Positions 26,911 through 35,264 of a stretch of 61,251 nucleotides of DNA are shown in pieces. Made by a program: the position numbers and the translations under genes. The DNA lies in contig CAAHDT010000026.1 in assembly GCA_900770525.1 (NCBI GenBank), positions 1-61,251 of the forward strand, given 5' to 3'. Each line of letters begins with the position of its first letter. Position 1 is the first letter of the stretch. The notes under the pieces are model-generated. The model did not search any database. It was not told the DNA's origin and saw only the letters and a list, made by a program, of their open reading frames with translations. The DNA is from Candidatus Gastranaerophilales bacterium. Its GTDB lineage: Bacteria; Cyanobacteriota; Vampirovibrionia; Gastranaerophilales; Gastranaerophilaceae.

Positions 26911-26938
26911 ATTATACATGCTGATTTTTTTTTGTAAA
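26911..26938 (-). promoter_or_regulatory. Promoter of tRNA-Ala
   Basis: On the minus strand, TTTACA (26933-26938), a 16-bp A-rich spacer and TATAAT (26911-26916). Transcription would start about 70 bases upstream of the tRNA. Confidence 0.65.
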
Positions 26939-26955
26939 CCCCTTTTTTAAAATTT

Positions 26956-27114
26956 TTATTTGATTATTTTTTGGTTTCTTAATTTTATCAAATATGAGTT
27001 TACTGTATGCGCACTTATATGCAATTTTTCTGCGATTTCTTCCGCTGATATTCCTTCTTCTTTTAGTTTAATTATTTGTTTTTCTGTTCCTGTTAAATTA
27101 TATTTTTCTATCAT
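26956..27114 (-). CDS. Small LuxR-type helix-turn-helix protein
   Basis: A 52-residue protein that is little more than one helix-turn-helix: LTGTEKQIIKLKEEGISAEEIAEKLHISAHTVNSYL, a LuxR/GerE or sigma-region-4-like pattern. I start it at ATG 27114 because GGAGAGAG lies ten bases before it. A frame 14 residues longer exists but lacks a ribosome binding site. The target is unknown. Confidence 0.75.
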   Translation of the reverse strand: MIEKYNLTGTEKQIIKLKEEGISAEEIAEKLHISAHTVNSYLIKLRNQKIIK

Positions 27115-27246
27115 AGTACTATTCTCTCTCCAATAATTGTATTGTAATCTAAACATAATTCTTTACATAGTAGCCGAATGGCTATATTTTATTTCTCCAA
27201 AACTCAATAATATCAAGCATTTACAAGAATTATAAAATTATTATAC

Positions 27247-27284
27247 AAAAATTTCCTCGCAAATATTTACGAGGAAATTTTTTA
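27247..27284 (-). terminator. Terminator of the nitroreductase operon
   Basis: AAAATTTCCTCG pairs with CGAGGAAATTTT around a ten-base loop, with T runs on both sides. It lies just past the nitroreductase stop on the minus strand. Confidence 0.8.
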
Positions 27285-27297
27285 TCTTAAAATTATT

Positions 27298-27801
27298 CTA
27301 ATATTTATTATAATGAACTTTACTCATATCAGCTCTATCTATAAATCTGTTTTCATCAGGAGAATATCCTAGAGCAATTACCGAAAACGGCACTATATTT
27401 TCTGGCAAATTAAAATAGCTTTTTACAGCATTTACACGCTCTTCGTTAGGATAAAACCCCATCCAACAACCGCCTAAACCTTCTTCTGCAATCTGTAAAA
27501 GAATATTCTCTGTACAGGCACTTAAATCTTGTTGAAACCAAGTTCTCAAATGTTCATCAGAATTATCGCCTAAAACAATTATTGTAACAGGTGCCTTTGC
27601 AACCATCCCTGCCCAAGGACTCATCTCTGAAACAGCTTCTCTTTTATCTTGTTCTGTAAGCACAAGAAACTGCCATCTTTGATTGTTATGCGCAGATGGT
27701 GCCTGCATGCCGGCTCTTAATATACGTTCAATTTTTTCTTGTTCTACAGGTTTTTCTAAAAATCTTCTGATTGAACGGCGTTTAAATATTATATTTTCCA
27801 T
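27298..27801 (-). CDS. Nitroreductase family flavoprotein
   Basis: A 167-residue FMN-dependent oxidoreductase of the nitroreductase fold. The N-terminal FMN motif is FKRRSIRRFLEKPVE, followed by QAPSAHNNQRWQFLV and GLGGCWMGFYP. The start is ATG 27801, because ATAGGAG lies eight to ten bases before it. A start 12 residues upstream would overlap the glyoxalase gene. It follows that gene closely on the same strand, suggesting a shared redox or detoxification role. Confidence 0.9.
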   Translation of the reverse strand: MENIIFKRRSIRRFLEKPVEQEKIERILRAGMQAPSAHNNQRWQFLVLTEQDKREAVSEMSPWAGMVAKAPVTIIVLGDNSDEHLRTWFQQDLSACTENILLQIAEEGLGGCWMGFYPNEERVNAVKSYFNLPENIVPFSVIALGYSPDENRFIDRADMSKVHYNKY

Positions 27802-27817
27802 AGATTTTATTCTCCTA

Positions 27818-28204
27818 TTACCAAACAACTTTTTCAATTAACTCAATTTCATTTCCGTCCGGATCAAGAACAAACGCTATTCTAGAACCTTTTCCATTCA
27901 AATCAAACGGTTCATAAAGATATTTATAACCAAGTTTATTCAATTTTTCAGTAAACTTATCTAAAGATTCTACGCTAAAACCAAAATGCCCAAAGTTTTC
28001 GCCTTTTTTATAACCTTCCTTCGGTGTTTCGTCATTATATGTCAATTCTATTTGACAACAACCTGATTCGTCATTCAAAAAATATAATTCACAATCTTCA
28101 AGACGTTTTTTATGGTCAAGTTTCATATTTAAAACTTCTGTATAAAATTTTAAAGAAGCATCTATATCTTTAACTCTAATCATTGAATGTAAAAATTTCA
28201 TCAT
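27818..28204 (-). CDS. Glyoxalase/VOC family protein
   Basis: A 128-residue VOC-fold protein resembling lactoylglutathione lyase. It starts MMKFLHSMIRVKDIDASLKFYTEVLNM in the classic style, with likely metal ligands His6, Glu near 54, His near 75 (FGHFGFSV) and Glu near 122 (NEIELIEK). The full ligand set favours an active metalloenzyme, but the thiol cofactor is unknown. AGGAG precedes the start. It is upstream of the nitroreductase. Confidence 0.85.
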   Translation of the reverse strand: MMKFLHSMIRVKDIDASLKFYTEVLNMKLDHKKRLEDCELYFLNDESGCCQIELTYNDETPKEGYKKGENFGHFGFSVESLDKFTEKLNKLGYKYLYEPFDLNGKGSRIAFVLDPDGNEIELIEKVVW

Positions 28205-28233
28205 ATTTATTCTCCTTTTTAATTTGTTTATAT

Positions 28234-29334
28234 TTAACTGTTACCAAATTCACTATCAATCATAAGTGTATTCCGAATAATCGTATGCGACATCAGCAAC
28301 ATGTATGGGTTTATTTCGCTCATTGAAGACATTGTAACAGATGCCTTTGCCTGTTCTGTTTCTTCTGATTTAATTTCCAATGGTGAAAATGATACAACCG
28401 ATTGCATTGAATAATTATTTCCTTCTTGATTTATTCTGGCAAGTAAATCATCTTTCGGAAATTTTTCTGAACACTCAATATTAACATGAACAGAATTTGA
28501 TGTTTCAAGAATTAAAGTTGCAACAACCCTTCCATAATTAAGAGTGTTAATTGTAATAATTAATACACTATCATTTTCTTCATTGTCAGGATTTTTCTGA
28601 ATTTCAATATCAAAATCTGTACCTTCTTGCAACGGTAACCAAGGTAAGTACAGCAATAATAATGTTTTAAGAGTTTGGGAAGCATTCTCTTGAGAGGCAA
28701 CAGCAACACTTGCGTTAATAAGTTTTGCTGTTTCTTTTAACTGAGACAAATCGGAAATTCCTTGTTTTGAGGCATTTGCCATTGTGATAATCAATTTCGT
28801 TATAGCATCTTTACCATTAGCTTGTAACATTGCAGACAATTCTGTTAAACTAATCATTCCGTTAGATAATATTTGTAAATTTTTTATAGAAGTACTCAAA
28901 TTGGAAGTAAGCAGCTGATTTGTCAAGGCTGTTTCTAAGTCCGCAGTTGAAAGTCCTTGTAATTGAGCAAGAATTTGGGCTTGCGTCGGTGACATCATAT
29001 TTGCCCTCTGCATTACGTACTGCTGTGACAAAAATCTGTTCATTTGCATTTGGTTAAAACCGCGCTGAACCATATACACAAATTCGTTTATATTTTTAGG
29101 CAGTTTGAGTAAATCTTTTACATATGCAGCGGTTTCAGTCCGTGCAAGATTGATTAATTGCGGAGCAGAAAATGTTTGAGAAGAACTAGTTGCCTGCGTT
29201 GGAGTGGATGATTGCGGAATAGGCATATTTTTCTGAATAACTGTTTTGGCTTGATTAATATTTTGAATTTGATTAGCCCGTATATTTTTATATCCGAATT
29301 TATTTAACGAATTATTCAAATTAAAATCATCCAT
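28234..29334 (-). CDS. Unknown 366-residue protein, FliK-like C-terminal region possible
   Basis: No family is assigned with confidence. The N-terminal third is Gln/Ser/Thr-rich and disordered. The middle is helical, with LSTADLETALTNQLL. The C-terminal part (about 230-310) contains LYLPWLPLQEGTDFDIEIQ followed by alternating beta strands, which resembles the hook-length control C-terminal fold (FliK-type). No flagellar or secretion genes lie nearby, so the comparison may be structural only. No signal peptide is seen. Confidence 0.6.
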   Translation of the reverse strand: MDDFNLNNSLNKFGYKNIRANQIQNINQAKTVIQKNMPIPQSSTPTQATSSSQTFSAPQLINLARTETAAYVKDLLKLPKNINEFVYMVQRGFNQMQMNRFLSQQYVMQRANMMSPTQAQILAQLQGLSTADLETALTNQLLTSNLSTSIKNLQILSNGMISLTELSAMLQANGKDAITKLIITMANASKQGISDLSQLKETAKLINASVAVASQENASQTLKTLLLLYLPWLPLQEGTDFDIEIQKNPDNEENDSVLIITINTLNYGRVVATLILETSNSVHVNIECSEKFPKDDLLARINQEGNNYSMQSVVSFSPLEIKSEETEQAKASVTMSSMSEINPYMLLMSHTIIRNTLMIDSEFGNS

Positions 29335-29467
29335 GACCTTATATTAATGGATTTTTACTAAAAAGTCCATATTTACATAAAAGTGACATTATAAAAATCT
29401 TTTGTTATTATAGTTATAAACAATAGAAAAAGATTTATACTAAGCACAAATACAGATAGGATGAAAA

Positions 29468-31099
29468 ATGATTACAACAAATAAATTAACCGTGAGATTT
29501 GGCTCACAAACCCTTTTTGAAAACGTATCAATAAAATTCGTTCCCGGAAATTGTTACGGAATTATTGGTGCAAACGGAGCCGGAAAAAGTACACTTTTGC
29601 GAGTTTTATCCGGAGAACTTGAGCCTACATCAGGAGAGGTAACAGTCAGCAAAGGACAACGTATTGCGGTTTTAAAACAAAACCACTTTGAATTTGATGA
29701 GTACAGCGTACTCGATACCGTAATTATGGGGCACAAAAAGCTATATGACATAATGAAAGAGCGTGATGCATTATATGCTAAACCTGATTTTAATGACGAA
29801 GACGGAATTAAAGCAGCACATTTGGAAGAAGAATTTGCGGAATTAGACGGTTGGCAAGCTGAATCAATGGCAGCCTCTTTACTTTCTGAACTAGGAATTC
29901 CTGATGAGTTGCATTATTCATTAATGAAAGATTTAGACGGAAGTGAAAAAGTTAGAGTTTTACTGGCTCAAGCTTTATTTGGAAACCCTGATATTTTGCT
30001 ATTAGACGAACCTACAAACCACCTTGACATAAGCACTATTAATTGGTTAGAAAACTTCCTTATTGATTTTCCAAACCTTGTAATTGTTGTTTCTCACGAC
30101 AGACAATTTTTGGATAGTGTTTGTACACATATGGCAGATATTGATTACAAAAACATCCAGCTTTACACCGGAAATTACTCATTCTGGTCACAAGCAAGTC
30201 AATTAATTAAGAAACAAAAAGAAGAACAAAACAGAAAAACAGAAGAAAAGATGGAAGAGTTGAAAGCATTTATTGCACGTTTCAGCGCAAATGCTTCAAA
30301 AGCTAAACAAGCGACTTCCAGAAAAAATATGTTAGATAAATTGTCTTTAGAAGAAATTAAACCGTCTTCAAGACAATACCCGAGAATAAGATTTAATTAT
30401 CAAAAAATCCCCGGACGAGATGTTCTGACTGTAGAAGGTTTAACAAAGTCTATTGATGGCAATCTTCTATTTAAAAACTTCAGATTTGAAGTTACACAGG
30501 GCGAAAAAATTGCATTTATTGCAAAAGACCCACTGATTGTAACGACTTTATTTGAAATTTTGGCTGGGAAAATTGAACCTGATGCAGGGGAGGTAAAATG
30601 GGGAGTTACTGCAACAACATCATATTTTCCAAAAGACAATAATTTCTACTTTGAGTCTGATTTGAATATTATGCAGTGGCTTGCGCAATATTCACCTGAC
30701 CAGCACGTAAATTTCTTGAGAGGGTATCTTGGCAGAATGTTATTCTCTGGAGATGATGCAGATAAAAAAGTTAATGTATTGTCAGGTGGGGAAAAAGTTC
30801 GTTGCATACTTGCGAAAATGATGGTAGAAGAGTCTAATGTTATGATTTTTGATGAACCAACAAACCATCTTGATTTGGAGGCAATTACTGCATTAAACAA
30901 CTCACTTATTGATTACACCGGAACAGTGCTATTTACATCTCAAGATTACCAATTTATACAAACTGTTGCGGACAGAATCATTGAAATTTCTCCAAATGGT
31001 TATATTAATGCTAAATGTAAGTATGAAGATTACCTAAAAAATCCTGAACTTATTAAACGTAGAGAAAATTTATATAAAATAACAACTGCTAAAAAATAG
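29468..31099 (+). CDS. ABC-F family ATPase, YbiT-like
   Basis: A 543-residue protein with two ATPase domains and no membrane segment, so it acts on ribosomes rather than in transport. Domain 1 has Walker A GANGAGKST and Walker B LLLDEPTNHLD. Domain 2 has LSGGEKVRC and IFDEPTNHLD. The inter-domain linker is charged and helical. The signature motif of domain 1 is degenerate (LDGSEKVRV), and the domain 2 Walker A (AKDPLIVTT) is not canonical. Both fit the YbiT subgroup. It probably modulates translation. An antibiotic-resistance role is not indicated. Confidence 0.88.
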   Translation: MITTNKLTVRFGSQTLFENVSIKFVPGNCYGIIGANGAGKSTLLRVLSGELEPTSGEVTVSKGQRIAVLKQNHFEFDEYSVLDTVIMGHKKLYDIMKERDALYAKPDFNDEDGIKAAHLEEEFAELDGWQAESMAASLLSELGIPDELHYSLMKDLDGSEKVRVLLAQALFGNPDILLLDEPTNHLDISTINWLENFLIDFPNLVIVVSHDRQFLDSVCTHMADIDYKNIQLYTGNYSFWSQASQLIKKQKEEQNRKTEEKMEELKAFIARFSANASKAKQATSRKNMLDKLSLEEIKPSSRQYPRIRFNYQKIPGRDVLTVEGLTKSIDGNLLFKNFRFEVTQGEKIAFIAKDPLIVTTLFEILAGKIEPDAGEVKWGVTATTSYFPKDNNFYFESDLNIMQWLAQYSPDQHVNFLRGYLGRMLFSGDDADKKVNVLSGGEKVRCILAKMMVEESNVMIFDEPTNHLDLEAITALNNSLIDYTGTVLFTSQDYQFIQTVADRIIEISPNGYINAKCKYEDYLKNPELIKRRENLYKITTAKK

Positions 31100-31120
31100 G
31101 AAAACACTTAAATAAACATA

Positions 31121-31152
31121 AAAAACCGTGGGATTATTACCACGGTTTTTTC
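31121..31152. terminator. Bidirectional terminator between the ABC-F gene and dnaN
   Basis: AAAAACCGTGG pairs with CCACGGTTTTT around an eight-base loop, with A and T tracts on each side. It serves both convergent genes. Confidence 0.88.
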
Positions 31153-31176
31153 GTATATTAAATACTTTTAAACAAA

Positions 31177-32298
31177 TTATCTGATTTGAACAGGCATGAT
31201 TAAACAAACAAAGTCTTCTTCACTATTTGGTCTGAATACTGTTGCAGAAAGGCTTGTATTTAAGCCGATATTAACCTCATCACATTCGATATTTTTAAGA
31301 GCTTCAAGCACATATTTATAATTGAATGCAATAACAAGTTCTTCTCCTGAATAATTAATTGCCATTTCTTCTTCTGATTTACCTGAATCAGGAGTATCAG
31401 CCATCAATTTTAATTTGTTTTCAGAAAATTCCATTTTAACGATACTGGTTTTATCGTTAACCATAATTGCAACACGTTCCAATGCTGAAATCATTTCAGA
31501 AACATTAACTGTTGCAGTTTTTGGACTTTCTGTAGGAATAAGCTGATTATATTTAGGGAATTGACCTTCTAGCAATCTGGAAATTGTTGTGGTTTTTTCA
31601 GATTTTATAATCATCTTAGTTTTTTCTGTATAAATTTTAACACTATCTTCTTCAATGAATGCGCTCATCTTTATAAATTCATTCAATGTTCTTGAAGGAA
31701 TAATTAATTGACGAGCTTTTTCATCTGGGTTGTTAATAACTTCTCTAACACGCGCAAGCCTGTTACCGTCTGTAGATGCTATTTCAAGAGTTTGTCCTGA
31801 AATATCACAAACAATACCAGATAGAAGGTTGCTTGTTTCATAACTTGCAGCAGCAAAACCTGCTTGACGAACGGCTTTTGTTAGAGGTTTAATCTCAATT
31901 TCAAAACTTTCATCTTCATTCATTTCTACATTGTAAACTTCCGGCGGAAATTCGTTTGCAGAAATCCCGATAATATCAAATTTTGAATTTTGGCAAGTAA
32001 TATTAACAACAGAAGAATCGTCTGCTTTTTCAAAGGTAATCAATTTATTGCCTAATTTAGAAACGATTTCATTCAAAGTTTTTGAAGGCAATGTAATTTT
32101 ACCTTCAACTTCAACCTGTGCATCTACTTCTGCCATAACTGTCAAATCTAAATCTGTTGCAACCAATTTTAGAGTATTTGGAGCAATTGCTTCAATCAAA
32201 ATATTAAGCAAAACAGGTTGCAAAGCTCTTGTGCTTGTAGCACGTTCTACTATTTTTATACCGTTATAGAGGTCTTCCTTTTTTATAACAAATTTCAT
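31177..32298 (-). CDS. dnaN: DNA polymerase III beta subunit (sliding clamp)
   Basis: A 373-residue clamp of normal length with three repeated clamp domains. It starts MKFVIKKEDLYNGIKIVERA and ends CLIMPVQIR, matching the conserved MPMR-like C-terminus. A good ribosome binding site (AAAGGAG) is present. No dnaA, recF or gyrB is adjacent, so the classical dnaA-dnaN arrangement is absent here. Confidence 0.95.
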   Translation of the reverse strand: MKFVIKKEDLYNGIKIVERATSTRALQPVLLNILIEAIAPNTLKLVATDLDLTVMAEVDAQVEVEGKITLPSKTLNEIVSKLGNKLITFEKADDSSVVNITCQNSKFDIIGISANEFPPEVYNVEMNEDESFEIEIKPLTKAVRQAGFAAASYETSNLLSGIVCDISGQTLEIASTDGNRLARVREVINNPDEKARQLIIPSRTLNEFIKMSAFIEEDSVKIYTEKTKMIIKSEKTTTISRLLEGQFPKYNQLIPTESPKTATVNVSEMISALERVAIMVNDKTSIVKMEFSENKLKLMADTPDSGKSEEEMAINYSGEELVIAFNYKYVLEALKNIECDEVNIGLNTSLSATVFRPNSEEDFVCLIMPVQIR

Positions 32299-32372
32299 AT
32301 TCCTTAACTCCTTTTACTTTATAAAAATTATAGCATAAAAAGAAAATGAAATAATCATAGTTATAAGTTCTC

Positions 32373-33797
32373 TTAAGCTACAACCTCAATGAAATCATAA
32401 TCAGCAAGATAAGGCAAATGTGATTCGGTAATCAATTCCCCAGGAAGTAAAATTGCAATCCCCGGAGGACATTCGGCAATAACTTCTGCTGAAATTCTAC
32501 CTATAGCCAAATCTTTAGGAATAGTTTCTTTTTTAGAATAAAATGCTTCTCGCAAACTCATCTTGATAATAGGAGTAAGCATAGGCATATGTTTTTTATT
32601 TTCCAAATAACATATGTCTGAATAACTTGATTTATCAATTTGTTGCAAACATTTTACAAGATATTGCATGTCTGCTCTTGTATTTCCAAGGTTTGACAAC
32701 AATAACAATCCTGCATCAGAAGCGCTTTCAACCTCAATACCAAAATCTATTTCAAGAATTGATTCTAAACGTTTGCCGGATAAACCGTCAGCACGTATAA
32801 ATACTTTTGTAACATCTGTCAAATACCCAAAATCAGGTTTTAAATCGTGAATGTGTTCCATTTGTTCAATTTCACGTCTAAGATATTTTGCGTTAGCAAT
32901 AGCACGTTCAAGCTGTTTTTTACCTCTTTGACTCTCCAAATTAGCACGAGCTGCATCCAAACTTGCTAATAATATTAATGATGGACTTGTTGTATGTAAT
33001 AATTTTAAAGCCTTTTCAACAGCATCAACGTCAAGCATTGAATTCTCAGCAATATGCAACATTGAGCTTTGGCTCATACTACCACCTGTTTTATGTAATG
33101 AATGAACAACTGCATCCGCTCCTAATTGAAGAGCAGGTGTCGGAAGATGTTTGTTAAAATTCCATAAACACGCATGGGCTTCATCGACAATTAGCGGTAC
33201 TTTATATTTTTTACAAACAGCGGCAATTGATTTAATATCGGATACAACCCCTTCGTATGTCGGATTTGTAATCCAAACCATAGAAATATTATCATGAGTA
33301 GAAAGTTCTTCTTCAACACTTTCAGGAGTAACATTTCCCCATATTCCCCAATCATCAAATCTTTTTGGAATAAGCCATAAAGGTTCCGCACCTGAAATAA
33401 TCATGCCTGTTAAGATTGAACGATGACAATTACGGTTAGTTAAAATTCTCTGTCCTTGTTTAGTTAATCCCATTGCAAGTGCCAAGTTTCCGGCTGTTGA
33501 ACCGTTGAGCAAAAAGAAAGTTTTTTTAGCACCAAAAGCTTTTGCCGCAAGTTCTTGTGCTTCTTTTATAGGTCCTGTTGCCGGATGAAGAGTACCCAAA
33601 TTATCAAATTCGTCAGTTGTATCAATGGAAAGAGCCTTCGCCCCGATTAATTTTTTAAAATCAGGCAAAGTTCCATTCCCCTTTGTATGACCTGGAATAT
33701 GAAACTGATAAGTAGGGTTTTCATATGCTTGTTTTAATGCATCTACAATTGGGGCTTTAACTTTAACAGATTTATTATTCTTTGTTACATTTGTCAT
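32373..33797 (-). CDS. Orn/Lys/Arg decarboxylase, PLP-dependent
   Basis: A 474-residue fold-type I decarboxylase. The N-terminus has YQFHIPGHTKGNG, with DTTDEFDNLGTLH after it. The PLP-binding region is VDEAHACLW, then the Schiff-base lysine in HSLHKTGGSMSQSS. A C-terminal domain ends CPPGIAILLPGE. It lacks the N-terminal wing domain of the long inducible enzymes and matches the short cyanobacterial and Gram-positive type, most often arginine or lysine decarboxylase for polyamine synthesis. TATATT ends six bases before the ATG. Confidence 0.9.
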   Translation of the reverse strand: MTNVTKNNKSVKVKAPIVDALKQAYENPTYQFHIPGHTKGNGTLPDFKKLIGAKALSIDTTDEFDNLGTLHPATGPIKEAQELAAKAFGAKKTFFLLNGSTAGNLALAMGLTKQGQRILTNRNCHRSILTGMIISGAEPLWLIPKRFDDWGIWGNVTPESVEEELSTHDNISMVWITNPTYEGVVSDIKSIAAVCKKYKVPLIVDEAHACLWNFNKHLPTPALQLGADAVVHSLHKTGGSMSQSSMLHIAENSMLDVDAVEKALKLLHTTSPSLILLASLDAARANLESQRGKKQLERAIANAKYLRREIEQMEHIHDLKPDFGYLTDVTKVFIRADGLSGKRLESILEIDFGIEVESASDAGLLLLSNLGNTRADMQYLVKCLQQIDKSSYSDICYLENKKHMPMLTPIIKMSLREAFYSKKETIPKDLAIGRISAEVIAECPPGIAILLPGELITESHLPYLADYDFIEVVA

Positions 33798-33803
33798 AAT
33801 GAA

Positions 33804-33809
33804 AATATA
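33804..33809 (-). promoter_or_regulatory. -10 hexamer before the decarboxylase gene (leaderless)
   Basis: TATATT on the minus strand with a six-base gap to the ATG at 33797. Confidence 0.45.
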
Positions 33810-33857
33810 CTATAAAAAAATCATGAAAATCAATAGTTTTGTGATATATTAATATTT

Positions 33858-35249
33858 GTGAACAGATGTTTTGGAATTGTACTATTTTTACTAATCTTCA
33901 CTCTATGTGGTAATGGTGTTTGGGCAATAAACCAACAGCAGGATACTTCTTTGCCGGAAGAAATTCGTCTTGAGCCTCAATCAACAAATTTATTTAAAAC
34001 CAATACTCCCCAAACAAATAGTGATACTAAAGATAATATTACAAATCCAAAAGAAGACGTTGACTTGGATGAAATTGAAGATGAATTGCCGGAAAACAAC
34101 AACGAAGTTCAATCAAACCTAAAACCAAAGTCAGTAGCACCGGAACCGCATAAAGAATTAGATGGAAATTTAGAAGCAGAATACACTTTTTTTAGTAATT
34201 TTGATTTAGATAAAAATAATGATAACAAAATAGATGAAAATACCTTACTTGGTAAAATGATATCAAGAGATATAATTCGAACAGATGTTCCATCTTATTT
34301 ATTAAGAGAAGAGTTAACTTTCCGTCCACAAAAAGGTCCAATAAGTAAAATCCAATACTATGGAGCATTCAATGGTCACATTTCATCAAATTGGAATGAG
34401 GACAATTACACTTCAACTTCTTATAATTTTAATTTTCTTCAAATTGGAGCAATCGGAAAATTAAGAAATACAAAAACCGATTTCAAAGTTCTTGTGAACC
34501 CTAGAGGAGTTCATGGACGCTCATATATGCAAAATTTTATAGCAGATGCATACTTGATTAACAGCTCAATTCCACATCACAAATTGGTTATTGGTTATTC
34601 AAGAAATCAAATCGGTAAAGAAGGAGGCTCAAGCTCCTATATATTACCATTCGTTATGCGCTCCCAAATCTCAAGAAATTTTGGTTCTACAAGAGCACTT
34701 GGAGTAAGATTAATAGGCAGTTATGATTTAATTGATTATAATATAGCTTTTAACAGTTCCGACAGATTTTTTCAAAGCTGGTTTGCAGGCCCCGAATTCA
34801 CAGGATGGGTTGACTTAAAACCACTTGGTAAAACAGACGGACGTTACGGTAAGTTGATTGTTGGCGGAGGTTTAAATGCCGGACATAACCACACAAACTA
34901 TACGGTCGGAAGTTTATATTTAGGCTATAAATACAAAAAATTATGGTCGAGTTTTGAATTTGCAGCAGCAGACGGCTACAACGGTAGCTACGTAGTAGAT
35001 AAAAAGGCTACAGGGTTTTATGGTACTGTAGGATATAAAATTCACCCTCGATTACAGATTATCGGAAGATATGACCAGTTTGACCCCAATCGTGACGTTA
35101 GTGGAGATATGAGAAGAGAGTATACTGCAGGTATTAACTATTTTATAAAAGGACAAGCTTTACGCTTGATTTTAAATTATATTTTCTGTCAAAATCAAAA
35201 TACAGAAGATAGTCACAGATTTTTAATCGGAACACAAATATTGTTATAA
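33858..35249 (+). CDS. Outer-membrane beta-barrel porin-like protein
   Basis: A 463-residue exported protein. The signal peptide is the first 23 residues (MNRCFGIVLFLLIFTLCGNG, then VWA). A disordered acidic Asn/Pro-rich stretch follows to about residue 100. The rest is a run of amphipathic beta strands with aromatic girdles, GR and YG turns, and a C-terminal strand ending in LIGTQILL, as in 16- to 18-stranded porins of the OprP/carbohydrate-selective kind. The start is GTG. A TATATT lies about seven bases before it. It shows that the cell has an outer membrane. The helicase gene follows after 15 bases. Confidence 0.78.
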   Translation: MNRCFGIVLFLLIFTLCGNGVWAINQQQDTSLPEEIRLEPQSTNLFKTNTPQTNSDTKDNITNPKEDVDLDEIEDELPENNNEVQSNLKPKSVAPEPHKELDGNLEAEYTFFSNFDLDKNNDNKIDENTLLGKMISRDIIRTDVPSYLLREELTFRPQKGPISKIQYYGAFNGHISSNWNEDNYTSTSYNFNFLQIGAIGKLRNTKTDFKVLVNPRGVHGRSYMQNFIADAYLINSSIPHHKLVIGYSRNQIGKEGGSSSYILPFVMRSQISRNFGSTRALGVRLIGSYDLIDYNIAFNSSDRFFQSWFAGPEFTGWVDLKPLGKTDGRYGKLIVGGGLNAGHNHTNYTVGSLYLGYKYKKLWSSFEFAAADGYNGSYVVDKKATGFYGTVGYKIHPRLQIIGRYDQFDPNRDVSGDMRREYTAGINYFIKGQALRLILNYIFCQNQNTEDSHRFLIGTQILL

Positions 35250-35264
35250 TTTAAGGGGAAAAAG

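Noticed and set aside
28234..29334. Flagellar hook-length protein FliK
   Set aside because: Only a short C-terminal resemblance and no flagellar genes nearby, so it is left as unknown with the similarity noted.
29468..31099. Antibiotic-resistance ABC-F protein
   Set aside because: Motif pattern and housekeeping context fit the YbiT subgroup. Nothing points to ribosome protection against drugs.
31177..32298. Origin of replication next to dnaN
   Set aside because: No dnaA, recF or box cluster was seen around dnaN. The flanks are a terminator and a decarboxylase gene.
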